This document shows positions 42,446-52,079 of a stretch of DNA of 64,000 nt, piece after piece. The notes beneath the pieces are model-generated. The model worked only from the letters and a program-made list of their open reading frames with translations, had not been told where the DNA came from and made no database searches. A program made the position numbers and the translations under genes. How positions within the stretch are numbered: position 1 is the stretch's first letter; every line of letters begins with the position of its first letter. Source of the DNA: Chromatiaceae bacterium (GTDB taxonomy: Bacteria > Pseudomonadota > Gammaproteobacteria > Chromatiales > Chromatiaceae); NCBI GenBank assembly GCA_024235395.1, contig JACKMK010000003.1, forward strand, positions 682,001-746,000, read 5' to 3'.

Positions 42446-43345
42446 ATGAATGCTCCGCTGATCAGCGTCATCGTTCCGACGTTCAACCGTGCCGCTTACC
42501 TTGGCGCGGCGGTGCAAAGCGCCTTGGGGCAGGTCGGGATAGACGCGCTTGAGGTCGTGGTTGTAGACGACTGTTCTACTGACGATACAGCGAGCATCGT
42601 GGCGCAGTTTTCCGGTGACAAGGTTCGGTTCGTGAGGCACGAGGTCAATCGAGGCGGTGGAGCCGCACGGAACACCGGGATAGAAGAGGCAAGAGGACGG
42701 TACGTCGCCTTTCTGGATTCCGACGATCAATGGCATCCTGAAAAGTTGATGAAGCAGCTGGCCGCGTTGGACAGATCGACGTGCCCCGAGGAAACGCTGT
42801 GTTACACGCAGGTGCGCGCGCTGTCTTCGCACGGCACTGAAATATTGCCTCGCCGGGCGAAGCGGGCGGAAGAATCGGTGGGCACCTATCTGTTCACGAA
42901 CGCGGGTCATATTCAGACGAGCACGATTCTGCTCAGTCGCGAGCTTGCGATGCGCACAAGGTTCGATCCGCAGTTGCGGCGGCACCAGGACTACGATTTC
43001 TGTCTGCGGGCGGATCGTTTGGGTGCCGATTTTGTGCTCGTGGATCAACCATTGGTGACCTGGCGGCACGACAATCGGGGCGACCGAATCAGCAAGTCAG
43101 TTGGCGTGGAGGTGTCCGAGGCGTTTCTCGACTCGCGCAGAGAACAGCTCGGCGATGCAGCGGCGGCAGCATTCTGGGTGCGACAGATCTTTCCCAGAAA
43201 GATCAGGTCCTCGCCTGTTGCCTCTCTGCGTGAATTGACGAGAGGCGTTGTGAAAGGGGTATTGCCAATGCGGTGGTATTTCGACTGGGTCGGGGGGGTG
43301 GTTCGTCGTCGGCTACACCTCATTCGAAGTGAAGGTGGGGTTTGA
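42446..43345 (+). CDS. Family 2 glycosyltransferase
   Basis: A 299-residue GT-A enzyme with ISVIVPTFNRAAYLGAAVQSALGQ, VVVDDCSTDDTASIV, NRGGGAARNTGIEEARGRYVAFLDSDDQW (the DXD-like FLDSDD metal site) and later RRHQDYDFCLRADR, the acceptor-side acidic motif. It is followed three bases later by a second GT2 gene. The sugar is unknown. Confidence 0.92.
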   Translation: MNAPLISVIVPTFNRAAYLGAAVQSALGQVGIDALEVVVVDDCSTDDTASIVAQFSGDKVRFVRHEVNRGGGAARNTGIEEARGRYVAFLDSDDQWHPEKLMKQLAALDRSTCPEETLCYTQVRALSSHGTEILPRRAKRAEESVGTYLFTNAGHIQTSTILLSRELAMRTRFDPQLRRHQDYDFCLRADRLGADFVLVDQPLVTWRHDNRGDRISKSVGVEVSEAFLDSRREQLGDAAAAAFWVRQIFPRKIRSSPVASLRELTRGVVKGVLPMRWYFDWVGGVVRRRLHLIRSEGGV

Positions 43346-43348
43346 GGC

Positions 43349-44251
43349 ATGGAGTCGCTGCCATTCGTCTCCGTGGTGGTTCCCGTATACAACGACAAGG
43401 GGGGGCTCGCCATTTGTTTGCGGGCACTGATCGACCAATCGTATCCACCGGACCTGTTTGAGATTATCGTGGTCGACAATGGCGCGAACCCGCGTATTGG
43501 AGAAGTCGTCGGCGAAGAGTCCGGAATCCGGCTGATCGCCGAGGATACGCCCGGGTCGTATGCCGCGCGCAACGCGGCGATCGCTGCAGCCAGAGGAGAT
43601 GTATTCGCCTTCATCGATGCGGACATCGAAGCAGATCCGAATTGGCTATACGAAGGCGTCAGTGCTATCGATACCGATCCCAAATTCGGGCTCGTGGGTG
43701 GGGCCGTAGAGTTCAGTTTTGCGGACCCGGGCCGACCGAGTCTTGCCGAACTCACCGATAGCCTGATTCATTTCGACCAGGAAAAGTACGTCGAGATTTT
43801 TCACTATAGCGGCGCAGGAAACCTGTTTACCCGTCGAGATGTGTTTGACCGGGTCGGCTTGTTCAATCCTGGGTTGCGATCAGGCGGCGATCGGGAGTGG
43901 GGCAACCGTGTTCATCAAAAAGGGCTCACACTCAAGTATGTGCCTAGCGCTAAGGTCTATCATCCGGCTCGGACAAGCCTTGCCGAGTTGATTGTGAAGG
44001 CGCGTCGAGTGAGTGGCCGGCAAAAGCTGGAAATGGGCTCTGTTGCACCACTAAAAAAATTCCTGCAGTACGGGGAGACAGTTGTTCGCGGGCTCATGCC
44101 GCCGATTTCTCAGATCAAGGATGCCAGGCGGCGGTACAAAGGGGGGATTGCTCGCTTTGCCATGGTTGTTGGCGCGATTTATCTGTTGAAGATCGTGCGC
44201 ACTTACGAGTTTGTGCGCATTTCTGTTGGTGGGGAACCGTTGAGAGAATAA
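43349..44251 (+). CDS. Family 2 glycosyltransferase
   Basis: A 300-residue GT-A enzyme: VSVVVPVYNDKGGLAICLRALIDQSYP, IIVVDNGANP, NAAIAAARGDVFAFIDADIEADPNW (metal-binding D-A-D) and SGGDREWGNRVHQKG. It lies three bases downstream of the previous GT2 gene. It ends at the start of a long AT-rich gap, where the plus-strand operon may stop. Confidence 0.92.
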   Translation: MESLPFVSVVVPVYNDKGGLAICLRALIDQSYPPDLFEIIVVDNGANPRIGEVVGEESGIRLIAEDTPGSYAARNAAIAAARGDVFAFIDADIEADPNWLYEGVSAIDTDPKFGLVGGAVEFSFADPGRPSLAELTDSLIHFDQEKYVEIFHYSGAGNLFTRRDVFDRVGLFNPGLRSGGDREWGNRVHQKGLTLKYVPSAKVYHPARTSLAELIVKARRVSGRQKLEMGSVAPLKKFLQYGETVVRGLMPPISQIKDARRRYKGGIARFAMVVGAIYLLKIVRTYEFVRISVGGEPLRE

Positions 44252-44842
44252 TCAGTTCAATTCGAACACAATTGCCGCATTGGGCCACCCTTTGCGGTGT
44301 GAAACAGTGTTGCACTTTGGCACCGAGCCGCGAAAAACTTTTCTTTGCGAAGAAGGCCCAGAAACCAAGTAAAAAAGAGAATTGATCAGATTCGGACAGA
44401 TTTTCGCGGTCAGCAAAACGGGTTGCAAAGGATACTGTCGAACTGCTGCGGAGGATTGGTACGTGCACGTCGAAGCAGCAAACATTGACGGCGAACCGAC
44501 CCAGGTGACGGTTTCTCTCGCGAGCTGGGCCGACGAGCCTGATGACTGTCCATCTAGGGCGACTGGCGAAGGTGGCATTCAGCAAGTGGCTCGCTAACCG
44601 CTCCGGGATCGGGCGACCATTTTTTCCAACAATGACCTTCTGTAATCTCACGGAGCAGCCGACAACCCGAATAAATTGCAACTCGCAGAAACCAAATGCA
44701 GTTGGTGATCCTCACAATTCCTCAGCCGAATAGAGTTTGCTTCGATATTCTGGACGGATGTCGCAACTCCACTGTTGGTAGGGCGATGCGACCAAATTCG
44801 GTGATAAGTTGGCGATAAAAACACAATTGGACATGGCGCTTT
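44252..44842. other. 591-base gap with no convincing gene
   Basis: AT-richer than the flanks, with several short open frames in both strands that lack good starts or any family pattern. The longest plus-strand one (44382-44597, 71 codons) has no ribosome site. It may be a decayed gene. It separates the GC-rich glycosyltransferase operon from the AT-richer island that follows. I see no hairpin with a T-run. Confidence 0.5.
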
Positions 44843-46015
44843 ATGAAAACAATTCGTAGCTCGGCCGATCTTGCGATCAATGGTGCACCCCCTGCATACG
44901 ACGAGCCGCTGCACGTGGGTAGGCCGAATATCGGTAGCAAAGAGCGATTCCTTCAACTGGTCGAACAGATGTTTGAACGCCGTTGGCTCACGAACAACGG
45001 GCCGCTGGTCCAGGAGTTTGAAGGCCAGATTGCTGCATACCATGGAGTTCAGCACTGTGTTGCGATGTGCAACGGGACCATCGCGCTCGAAATCGCGATA
45101 CGCGCACTGGGGCTCGAAGGCGAGGTCATAGTCCCGTCGTACACCTTCATCGCAACCGCTCATGCGCTGCACTGGCAGGCGATCACGCCCGTGTTCGCGG
45201 ACATTGATCCCGCCACGCACACGCTCGACCCGGCAGCAGTCAGGCGCATGATCACTCCGCGCACGACTGGGATCATCGGTGTGCACACTTGGGGGCATAC
45301 AGCGGATACCGAGGGGCTACAGGAAATTGCCGATGACTACGGATTAAAGGTGATATACGACGCGGCCCATGCGTTCGGTTGCTCGCGCAAGGGTGCCTTG
45401 GTGGGTAACTTCGGCGAATGTGAGGTGCTGAGCTTCCACGCTACAAAATTTTTTAACACGTTTGAGGGGGGTGCTGTACTGACCAACAACGGCGAACTGG
45501 CGGAACAGATGCGCCTGATGCGAAATTTTGGGTTTGCGGGGATGGATAGAGTCATCTACCCGGGCACCAATGGGAAGATGATCGAAATCGCCGCTGCCAT
45601 GGGATTGGTCAACCTGGAACGTGTTCAACGTGTCATCGATACCAATAAATATAACCACAATGCGTATCGGGACGCTGTTTCCGACATTCCTTTCCTGTCA
45701 GTAATGCCCTACGACAATCAGGAACACAACAATTACCAGTATGTTGTCATGGAACTCAGTCCCGAAGCGCCGATCCGCAGGGACGACTTGGTGCGCGCGC
45801 TGCATGCGGAAAACATACTGGTGCGTAAATACTTCTGGCCAGGATGCCACAAGATGAAGCCGTTCGTGGATCTATATCCGCATGCCGGCTTGTTGCTGCC
45901 CAATACAGAGAAGGTTGCCGAGCGGGTGGTGGTGTTTCCAACAGGCACCACTATCCAGCGCGCAGATATCGACGCCATAGCAGGCTTGTTGCGACTTTTG
46001 TTCGAGGGTTCGTGA
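44843..46015 (+). CDS. DegT/DnrJ/EryC1/StrS aminotransferase
   Basis: A 390-residue PLP-dependent sugar aminotransferase. The PLP-binding Lys is residue 202 in LSFHATKFFNTFEGG, with the cofactor aspartate motif VIYDAAHAFGC (Asp173), and GEVIVPSYTFIATAHALHW earlier. VioA and WecE are members acting on dTDP-4-keto-6-deoxyglucose; the length and motifs suit a 4-aminotransferase. It overlaps the WbqC gene by one base. Codon use and base content are AT-richer than the GT operon before it. Confidence 0.92.
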   Translation: MKTIRSSADLAINGAPPAYDEPLHVGRPNIGSKERFLQLVEQMFERRWLTNNGPLVQEFEGQIAAYHGVQHCVAMCNGTIALEIAIRALGLEGEVIVPSYTFIATAHALHWQAITPVFADIDPATHTLDPAAVRRMITPRTTGIIGVHTWGHTADTEGLQEIADDYGLKVIYDAAHAFGCSRKGALVGNFGECEVLSFHATKFFNTFEGGAVLTNNGELAEQMRLMRNFGFAGMDRVIYPGTNGKMIEIAAAMGLVNLERVQRVIDTNKYNHNAYRDAVSDIPFLSVMPYDNQEHNNYQYVVMELSPEAPIRRDDLVRALHAENILVRKYFWPGCHKMKPFVDLYPHAGLLLPNTEKVAERVVVFPTGTTIQRADIDAIAGLLRLLFEGS

Positions 46016-46719
46016 TGAAAGTTGCCATAATGCAACCCTATCTCTTTCCATATATAGGGTATTTTCAGCTCATCGGCGCCGTTGACCAGTTCGTGATCCA
46101 CGACGATGTGCAATGGATAAAAGGCGGATGGATCAACCGCAACCGGTGGCTGATTAATGGGGATGTTCAGTATTTTACCTTCCCAATCGCAAAGGCGTCC
46201 TCCTTGCTTCCGATCAACTCCCGGACATGGGCCGATTCTTTCGACAGAGAAAAGAAACGGTTTCTTGGCAGGCTTTCTTCAAGCTATCGAAAGTCCGCAA
46301 ATTTTCCTGAGGCATTTCGCTTGATTGAGCAATGTGTCAATTGTCAGCAGGAAGGTGTATCTCGATACATCCAATGTACGTTGGAAATCATTTGCCGTTA
46401 CCTGTGCTGCGAAACCCCGATCTTGGTCTCCTCGGAGCTAGATAAGAACAATGCGCTGAAAGGTGCAGATCGCGTAATAAACATTGTAAAAACTTTGGGT
46501 GGAGACATTTATATTAATCCGATCGGCGGCGTGCAGCTATATGATAAGGACGATTTCGCTGTTAAAGGGGTGGGGCTGACCTTCCTCCAATCGACGGCGC
46601 GTAACTACGCTCAGTTGATGAGCGCCGAATTCCACGACAATCTGTCGATTGTCGATGTCCTCATGTCCAATTCCCAGGAAGCGGTAATAGAAATGATGAA
46701 TCAATACACGCTTACATGA
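46015..46719 (+). CDS. WbqC-family protein
   Basis: A 234-residue protein with the typical start MKVAIMQPYLFPYIGYFQLI and VDQFVIHDDVQWIKGGWINRNR, as in WbqC-like proteins found in O-antigen loci. The biochemical activity is unsettled. Its start codon overlaps the stop of the aminotransferase (TGATG), so the two proteins are probably made together, perhaps acting on the same amino sugar. Confidence 0.88.
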   Translation: MKVAIMQPYLFPYIGYFQLIGAVDQFVIHDDVQWIKGGWINRNRWLINGDVQYFTFPIAKASSLLPINSRTWADSFDREKKRFLGRLSSSYRKSANFPEAFRLIEQCVNCQQEGVSRYIQCTLEIICRYLCCETPILVSSELDKNNALKGADRVINIVKTLGGDIYINPIGGVQLYDKDDFAVKGVGLTFLQSTARNYAQLMSAEFHDNLSIVDVLMSNSQEAVIEMMNQYTLT

Positions 46720-47094
46720 AAGGCTAGGTTATACAAAGCGATTGTAGCGTAATGGCACAAAAACGTTTGGCCAGCTTCGGTGAAGTCAGCGAAAGTTTTC
46801 CGCGAGAATTTCTCTATGTCGATTCCGCCCGTGTCCTGGATGATTGCTAGCCTGCATCTCGCTGCATCAATCTACATGAATTTCCCAAATCGCCCCGATT
46901 TTCGCCATTTAGCTACCGCACCTCGTGGCGGAATTTTTTCACTTGTCGATTCGTGCGAACAAAAAATGTTGGTTCTCCTTGAGCAATTACAAAAACCACT
47001 TTACTAGATCCGTCGCCATCAGGTGTTTTCAAAAATGAATCGACTTTCCCCCTTCAGCCGGTTATCAGTTGATCAGTTGTAGTACGGAGTGTTT
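46720..47094. other. 375-base gap with no convincing gene
   Basis: AT-rich. A short frame beginning at 46752 (32 codons) and one at 46780 lack ribosome sites and recognisable family features. Just before the next gene there is a tandem duplication of ATCAGTTG (47064-47071 and 47072-47079). The gap may hold a promoter for the pyruvyl transferase gene. Confidence 0.5.
47064..47079 (+). repeat. Tandem octamer ATCAGTTG x2
   Basis: Two perfect head-to-tail copies end 15 bases before the pyruvyl-transferase start. The second copy ends four bases upstream of the ribosome site. It could be a binding site for a regulator or a chance duplication; too short to decide. Confidence 0.35.
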
Positions 47095-48420
47095 ATGAAT
47101 ATTTTGCTTATCGGGCAATGTACTTTGCATTGGGGCAGGATGGAGTTTGGCAACATTGGCAACTATTACATCCTTGAGCCGATGATTAGGCAATTGCATG
47201 CCGCTTTTCCTATGTCAACCATACGGACGACCTTCCAGTTGTCAGATCGCTTCTGCACTGATGAAAATATCCAAGTCTTGCCGATGGAATTGTATTACGG
47301 ATGGACGGGAAAGGATTTGAATGCCGCTGAAGCAGAGTTGGCGATCACAGAAGAGTATAAGAAGTCCGGTCGATTGAACGGTTCCACGGCCTTTATCGCT
47401 GCGGTGGAATGGGCAGACCTAGTTGTCGATTTTAGTGGCGACATCTGGGGAGATAACGCGAATTTCTTAGGCCCGAACCGGTTTGAGGTGGGTTTAATGA
47501 AAGATCAAGTCGCCATGAATCTTGGGAAAAAGACAGCAATGATTGCTGGATCCCCGGGTCCGTTCACCGACGATCGTACTCGGGAACTTGCAAAGCAAGT
47601 GTACGCGGGCTTCGACCTTGTTACCAATCGTGAGTCTATTAGTACTGAACTCCTGAAAGAGAATGGGTTCGACATCAGTCGAACAAAAAGCCTGGCCTGT
47701 CCCGCATTCTTGTTTGAGCCGTTACCGGCTGACAAGACAGCGGTTTTGCTAGCTCGAGAAAATATCAGCAGAGAATTCCGAAGTACGCCGGTTGTTGGCT
47801 TTGTGCTGTGTGGCTGGAATTTCTTAGAGGGTCCGTTCGACAAATGGCCGCGAGCTGACGCCGAATACCGTTTGTTCGCAGAAGCAGTAGAATATATTAG
47901 CGAAAAACTGGGCGCTAAGGTCGTACTTCTCTCACATTCCAACGGATTCGACGTGCCAGTCGTGGAATTCTCGCTAAAGCACGGGCGCGATTATCCCGTA
48001 ATTAAACAACTGCAGAAAGTCATCGCCGGCCGTGGATCAGCTAAGAACGTTGTCGCTTTGGACGGTGTCTATGACGCGTGGGAAAGCAAAGCGATTATCG
48101 GTTCTTTCGATATGCTTGTTAGTGGAAGGGTGCACGCGGCCGTCGCTGGTCTTTCTCAGTTGGTGCCGACTGTCATAATTGATTACGGGCATGAGCCAAA
48201 GGCTCACAAGTTGCGAGGATTCGCACAGGTAGCTGGCGCTCAGAATTTTGTAGCGGACCCGGCGAAAGAAATGGAGTTGGTTAAAAAAATAGAAATGTGC
48301 TGGACGCAAAGAAAAGAATACAGGCAGCGTCTGAAAGAGACCATGCCTCATACCAAGCACCTTTCTGAGCAAAACTTCGTTTCGCTTCAGCAGCTGTTTT
48401 CCACGGGTCCTGACGTTTAG
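47095..48420 (+). CDS. Polysaccharide pyruvyl transferase family protein
   Basis: About 441 residues. It has the GT-B-like fold of the family (PF04230 type): early MNILLIGQCTLHWGRMEFGNIGNYY, then ADLVVDFSGDIWGDN, LGKKTAMIAGSPGPF, FDLVTNRESIS and a late DMLVSGRVHAAVAGLSQLVPTVIIDYGHEPK. The ATG at 47095 was chosen because CGGAG lies seven bases upstream; a GTG at 47089 is possible. It would add a pyruvate ketal to a sugar, though some members have other roles. Confidence 0.85.
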   Translation: MNILLIGQCTLHWGRMEFGNIGNYYILEPMIRQLHAAFPMSTIRTTFQLSDRFCTDENIQVLPMELYYGWTGKDLNAAEAELAITEEYKKSGRLNGSTAFIAAVEWADLVVDFSGDIWGDNANFLGPNRFEVGLMKDQVAMNLGKKTAMIAGSPGPFTDDRTRELAKQVYAGFDLVTNRESISTELLKENGFDISRTKSLACPAFLFEPLPADKTAVLLARENISREFRSTPVVGFVLCGWNFLEGPFDKWPRADAEYRLFAEAVEYISEKLGAKVVLLSHSNGFDVPVVEFSLKHGRDYPVIKQLQKVIAGRGSAKNVVALDGVYDAWESKAIIGSFDMLVSGRVHAAVAGLSQLVPTVIIDYGHEPKAHKLRGFAQVAGAQNFVADPAKEMELVKKIEMCWTQRKEYRQRLKETMPHTKHLSEQNFVSLQQLFSTGPDV

Positions 48421-48424
48421 ATCG

Positions 48425-48880
48425 ATGGCAATACGCGGCGATCTGGTTTGGGTGTCGGATTCTAGCATATCTAGAATTCGCCAATTTCTGATTAAACATG
48501 ATGGGCTATTCAAGCCGCCGTTGAGTGAACGGCTCAATATTGAAAGCTACGCGAAAAAATTGTCGACTAATGCCGAAAACCTATTCGCCGTGTACGAAAA
48601 AGCAGATGTTGCGCATGCGGCAGTCTACGTGAATCGGCCAGAGCGCTTCGTCTACATATCGTCAGTTTGTGTGGCGGGCGCTTGGCAGGGCATGGGCATT
48701 GCAGATCTCTTGATGGAGGCGATTTTCAGTTTGAGCGAAATCTGGAATTGTAACCGCATTTTGCTTCACGTAAATCGACAGCATCACCGAGCAATTGCGT
48801 TTTATGAGAAGCATGGGTTCGCAAAGATCGGCCGTAGAGAGAGCGATGACTCGCTCGAAATGGAGTGCTCATTAGACTGA
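48425..48880 (+). CDS. GNAT-family N-acetyltransferase
   Basis: A 151-residue acetyltransferase with the GNAT acetyl-CoA motif in ISSVCVAGAWQGMGIADLLMEAI (Q/R-x-x-G-x-A type) and the C-terminal RAIAFYEKHGFAKIGRRE. It lies four bases after the pyruvyl-transferase gene. In a sugar locus with a DegT aminotransferase, it likely N-acetylates the amino sugar (WecD-like role); this is inference. Confidence 0.88.
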   Translation: MAIRGDLVWVSDSSISRIRQFLIKHDGLFKPPLSERLNIESYAKKLSTNAENLFAVYEKADVAHAAVYVNRPERFVYISSVCVAGAWQGMGIADLLMEAIFSLSEIWNCNRILLHVNRQHHRAIAFYEKHGFAKIGRRESDDSLEMECSLD

Positions 48881-49600
48881 AAGTGGGTCACGGGAACGCG
48901 CGAGAAGATGCCAAGTGCGGTTTGTATGCCGGCTGAAAGTGAGCTGCTTCGACGGGAGCGCGGCCTGTCCGTGATGGAGTGCGGTGATCAGACTGATCGC
49001 GGGAGTGAATAACTGCCTCGGATGGGTTCTGCGGCGTCAGCTAGTCGTCTCCTGCCATTGGAGTTATCGTAGGGTGCGGTCCGGGCTTGCGCTTGCGGTT
49101 ACCCAATCGCGTCTCCCCGACGTGGAGGTTGCTGTGAATGAAGGCAACGACAAAAGAATATTTTCTCAATGCCCGACTTGCCGCTTTTAGTGGATGGGGC
49201 GAAAGCGGGATGATGATTCTGTTTCAAGAAGATGTGAGTGAACTGCCGCATGATCACTTGAGTGATGGTTCGTTGGGGCAGCTAAATTGCTCCATGCGGG
49301 TCTGTTGCGCGCTTTACCGCCAACGATCGAACAATGCGTTTAAGCCAGAGAGCCAAGCAGTCCGTACGGGTTTGTCTGCGCTTGGGATTCAAAAAAATTG
49401 ATCCGCCGACACCGTTGGTAGCCCCCTGAGGTCTGGTCAATGCCTACGTCTTGGCATACTCCACTAAATCCGTTCAGTCTCGCGGCTGCAGAACACTGGT
49501 TCGTCATTTGTGGCCACTGTGTGAACCGACCTCCAAATCTGTCGGGCTACTGCATCTCGAGCGAGTCTAATTAGCAACGAGATTCTAGAGTACCCGGTAT
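48881..49600. other. 720-base gap with decayed or non-coding DNA
   Basis: No convincing gene. Two imperfect copies of a TGAAAGTG-G/A-G element occur at 48878-48891 and 48934-48947, possibly remnants of an insertion-sequence end. A short frame (49138-49401) ends in N-N-A-F-K-P, a translation often produced by attC-like repeats; the matching DNA AACAATGCGTTTAAGCC is at 49330-49346, next to a small stem (49353-49360 with 49376-49385). None of this is decisive. Confidence 0.4.
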
Positions 49601-51076
49601 ATGAGAGACCTTAAGAAAAGGGGAGTCAGGGCACTTGCGTGGGACTTCGCGGGTTCGCTCTCGACTCGCGGCGTTGCGTTCGCAGTAACGCTGGTACTAG
49701 CGAGACTCTTGAGTCCCGAAGATTTCGGGTTGGTTGCATTGATTATCGCATTCGCTGCCGTCGGCGACGTGTTCATCGATGGCGGACTCGGGATTGCGCT
49801 GATACAGCGGCGGCATGTTCACGCCGCCCATTATTCCGCGGCCTTTTACTTCAATGTACTCATCGGTGCCGTACTGGGTGTGTTGCTGTTTTTGTCTGCT
49901 GAACGGATCGGTGATCTGTATCAACAACCTCAGCTTGGCACGCTGCTGAAAGCGGCGTCCCCACTATTTTTGATTAGCTCTTTGGGCATAACCCAACGAG
50001 TGATTTTGCGCAGAGATTTAAACACTAAGCGCTTATCTGCGATAACTTTATTGGGAACTTCAACCGCTGGCGGAATCGCAATTGTTTTCGCCGCCGCTGG
50101 ATATGGCGTTTGGGCTCTCGTCATACAGATCTTGTCGACCAGCGCGATTTCCGGAGCATTGTTCTGGTATCTAAGTGACTGGCGCCCCAAGGCAGCGTTT
50201 TCGTGGAAAGCGTTGAAAGGACTTTGGGGGTTCGGATTAGATATGTTTCTCGCGAGGCTAATCGATAGTGTTTACGCGAGAGTTGACTACGTAATAATTG
50301 GAAAGCTGTTTCCAATCGCGACGTTAGGTTACTTTCAGCGGGCAAAAGTACTGAATCAATTGGCGATCCAGTATTCATCTGGGAGCCTGATGTCTGTACT
50401 GCTCCCAGTGTTGAGCAAGATACAAAAAGATCTGCCGAGGTTTCAGTCCGTCGTTCTTAAAAGTTACAAAGTAGTGCTGTTTGTGTCGTTTCTACTGTTC
50501 GGTGGGGTGTATGTTACGTCGGAGCCCTTGGTCGTATTTCTCTACTCGGAAAAATGGAGGCCATCGGCGGATTATCTTGCTGTCCTAGCGCTTAGCGGTG
50601 TTGCTTATCCTGTCAATTCGGTATTGGTAAACGTGTTGTCCAGCAGGGGTCGGGGAAGGCAATTTCTTCTCCTAGAACTGCTAAAGAAAATCATTGGCGT
50701 CATGAATATGGTCGTGGGTTTCAGCTTTGGTCTGATGACCTACCTTTACGGACTTGTTGTCGTGTCGGTGCTAGGTATGGCTGCAAACATCTATTTTGCG
50801 GCACGCGAAGCCGAGATTGCGCCGATGCAATTCGTGCGACCTTTCGCAGTTCAAGCAGCCATTGCAGTCGTCGCGATAGGCTTGATGGCCGTAACGGGGG
50901 CGGCGATGCCTCTCGAGGGGTTCAATTTGCTAGTGGTTTCGGGAACGGCATATGTGTTGGTGTACTGGGGGCTTAGTGCATTGCTATCGACCAGTGCATA
51001 CGGCGCATTTTATTCCGAATTTCAGCCGTTGATTGCAAAGCTGGCCAAGCGGTTGCGGTTCGGTCGACGTACGTAA
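49601..51076 (+). CDS. Lipopolysaccharide/O-antigen flippase (Wzx/PST family)
   Basis: A 491-residue membrane protein with about 12-14 helices in the MATE/PST fold. It starts LAWDFAGSLSTRGVAFAVTLVLARLLSPEDFGL, the typical opening of the family, with VFIDGGLGIALIQRR. Such proteins flip lipid-linked repeat units across the inner membrane. It is AT-richer than the flanking housekeeping genes. A second, unrelated-looking flippase occurs at 57459. Confidence 0.92.
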   Translation: MRDLKKRGVRALAWDFAGSLSTRGVAFAVTLVLARLLSPEDFGLVALIIAFAAVGDVFIDGGLGIALIQRRHVHAAHYSAAFYFNVLIGAVLGVLLFLSAERIGDLYQQPQLGTLLKAASPLFLISSLGITQRVILRRDLNTKRLSAITLLGTSTAGGIAIVFAAAGYGVWALVIQILSTSAISGALFWYLSDWRPKAAFSWKALKGLWGFGLDMFLARLIDSVYARVDYVIIGKLFPIATLGYFQRAKVLNQLAIQYSSGSLMSVLLPVLSKIQKDLPRFQSVVLKSYKVVLFVSFLLFGGVYVTSEPLVVFLYSEKWRPSADYLAVLALSGVAYPVNSVLVNVLSSRGRGRQFLLLELLKKIIGVMNMVVGFSFGLMTYLYGLVVVSVLGMAANIYFAAREAEIAPMQFVRPFAVQAAIAVVAIGLMAVTGAAMPLEGFNLLVVSGTAYVLVYWGLSALLSTSAYGAFYSEFQPLIAKLAKRLRFGRRT

Positions 51077-51181
51077 AATCAGCAATACCCAGGCACCGAT
51101 ATATTCGGTTCCTGCCGGTGTTAGGGTGGTCTTTAGCTTCTATTCCGTGTTCTTTCTGTCTTTCTCTGTTCCAAGGTTCGA

Positions 51182-51219
51182 ATGAGTGACAATGTTGATT
51201 TAGCAAAGATGGTGACCGT
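51182..51219 (+). pseudogene. 5' remnant of a gene cut by the insertion element
   Basis: An ATG at 51182 after CCAAGG starts MSDNVDLAKMVT, then runs into the left end of the IS element at 51220. Beyond the right end, the sequence shows only a short open stretch (NFAVEWPAKQ, ending at a TAA). This looks like the beginning of a truncated gene, possibly with an adjacent deletion. The gene's identity cannot be told from 12 residues. Confidence 0.35.
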
Positions 51220-51231
51220 TGACCGTACCCC
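51220..51231 (+). repeat. Left terminal inverted repeat of the IS element
   Basis: TGACCGTACCCC, the end nearest the orfB stop. It is a perfect match to the complement of the right end. Confidence 0.85.
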
Positions 51232-51269
51232 TGGAAGTGAGCCACGTTTGATGTGGGAGTCTGAGCATA

Positions 51270-52079
51270 TCAGGCCACTTCCCGAGCGAACACGGCGGGC
51301 GGTTTCTTTCCCAGTGATCGGTGTGGCCTGACGTGGTTGTAGTGGTCTCGCCAGGTGTCGATGGTTTCGCGCGCATCCTCCAAGCTGGCAAACCAGTGTA
51401 GATCCAGACAATAGTCTCGGAACTTGCCGTTGAAGCTCTCGACGAACGCGTTTTGCGTCGGTTTGCCGGGCTGGATGAAATGCAGCTTCACCTTGGCACG
51501 CTTCGCCCAAAAGAACATGGCCTTCGAAGTGAACTCTGGGCCATTGTCGACAACGATGGTTTTCGGTAACGGCCTGTTCAGCTGATCAAGCGCGCGAGCA
51601 ACTCGTTGGCCGGAAATCGATGTGTCGACGATCTGCAGCATACACTCCCGAGAATAATCGTCGACGACGTTGAGGACGCGGAAGCGGCGGCCATTGGCCA
51701 ACTGATCCGAGACGAAATCCATCGACCAGCGCTGATTAACCTTGTCTGGCACCAGCATCGGCACGCGCGGCCGCATCAGCTTTTTACGGCGCTTGGTGCG
51801 CACCTGCAGACCTTCCTCGCGGTAGATCCGGTAGGTCCGCTTGTGATTCATCACGTGACCAGCGGCCCTCAGCATGTCATGCAACGTCGTATAGCCATAG
51901 CGCGGATATTGCTCAGCCAGCGCCTTGAGCCGCTCGCGCAGCCCCGCATCATCGCGACCTTTCAGCGGAGACCAGATGGCAGAACGGCTGAAGTCGACGA
52001 GGCGGCAGGCACGACGCTCACTGAAACGGCGATCCTTGAGGTATTCCACGGCCCGTCGCCGCTGCGCGGCCGTCACCAC
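51270..52079 (-). CDS. IS3-family transposase OrfB (DDE integrase)
   Basis: A 269-residue integrase-core protein. It begins with an HTH-like segment (FSERRACRLVDFSRSAIW), then HTH_21-like MLRAAGHVMNHKRTYRIYREEGLQVR. The DDE residues are Asp in QRWSMDFVSD, Asp in TIVVDNGPEF and Glu in NAFVESFNGKFRDYCL. It ends IS407-like (DHYNHVRPHRSLGKKPP). It overlaps orfA by seven bases. All catalytic motifs are present, so it may be active. Confidence 0.93.
   Translation of the reverse strand: MVTAAQRRRAVEYLKDRRFSERRACRLVDFSRSAIWSPLKGRDDAGLRERLKALAEQYPRYGYTTLHDMLRAAGHVMNHKRTYRIYREEGLQVRTKRRKKLMRPRVPMLVPDKVNQRWSMDFVSDQLANGRRFRVLNVVDDYSRECMLQIVDTSISGQRVARALDQLNRPLPKTIVVDNGPEFTSKAMFFWAKRAKVKLHFIQPGKPTQNAFVESFNGKFRDYCLDLHWFASLEDARETIDTWRDHYNHVRPHRSLGKKPPAVFAREVA

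Noticed and set aside
46780..47007. Short open frame of 75 codons
   Set aside because: GTG start without a ribosome site, no family pattern and AT-rich non-coding surroundings.
48878..48947. Repeated TGAAAGTG elements as ends of an IS21-like element
   Set aside because: Only about two thirds of the 14 bases match, both copies point the same way and no transposase is nearby.
49138..49401. Open frame of 87 codons in the 720-base gap
   Set aside because: No ribosome site or family pattern; its end matches translated attC-like repeat DNA, so it is more likely repeat than gene.
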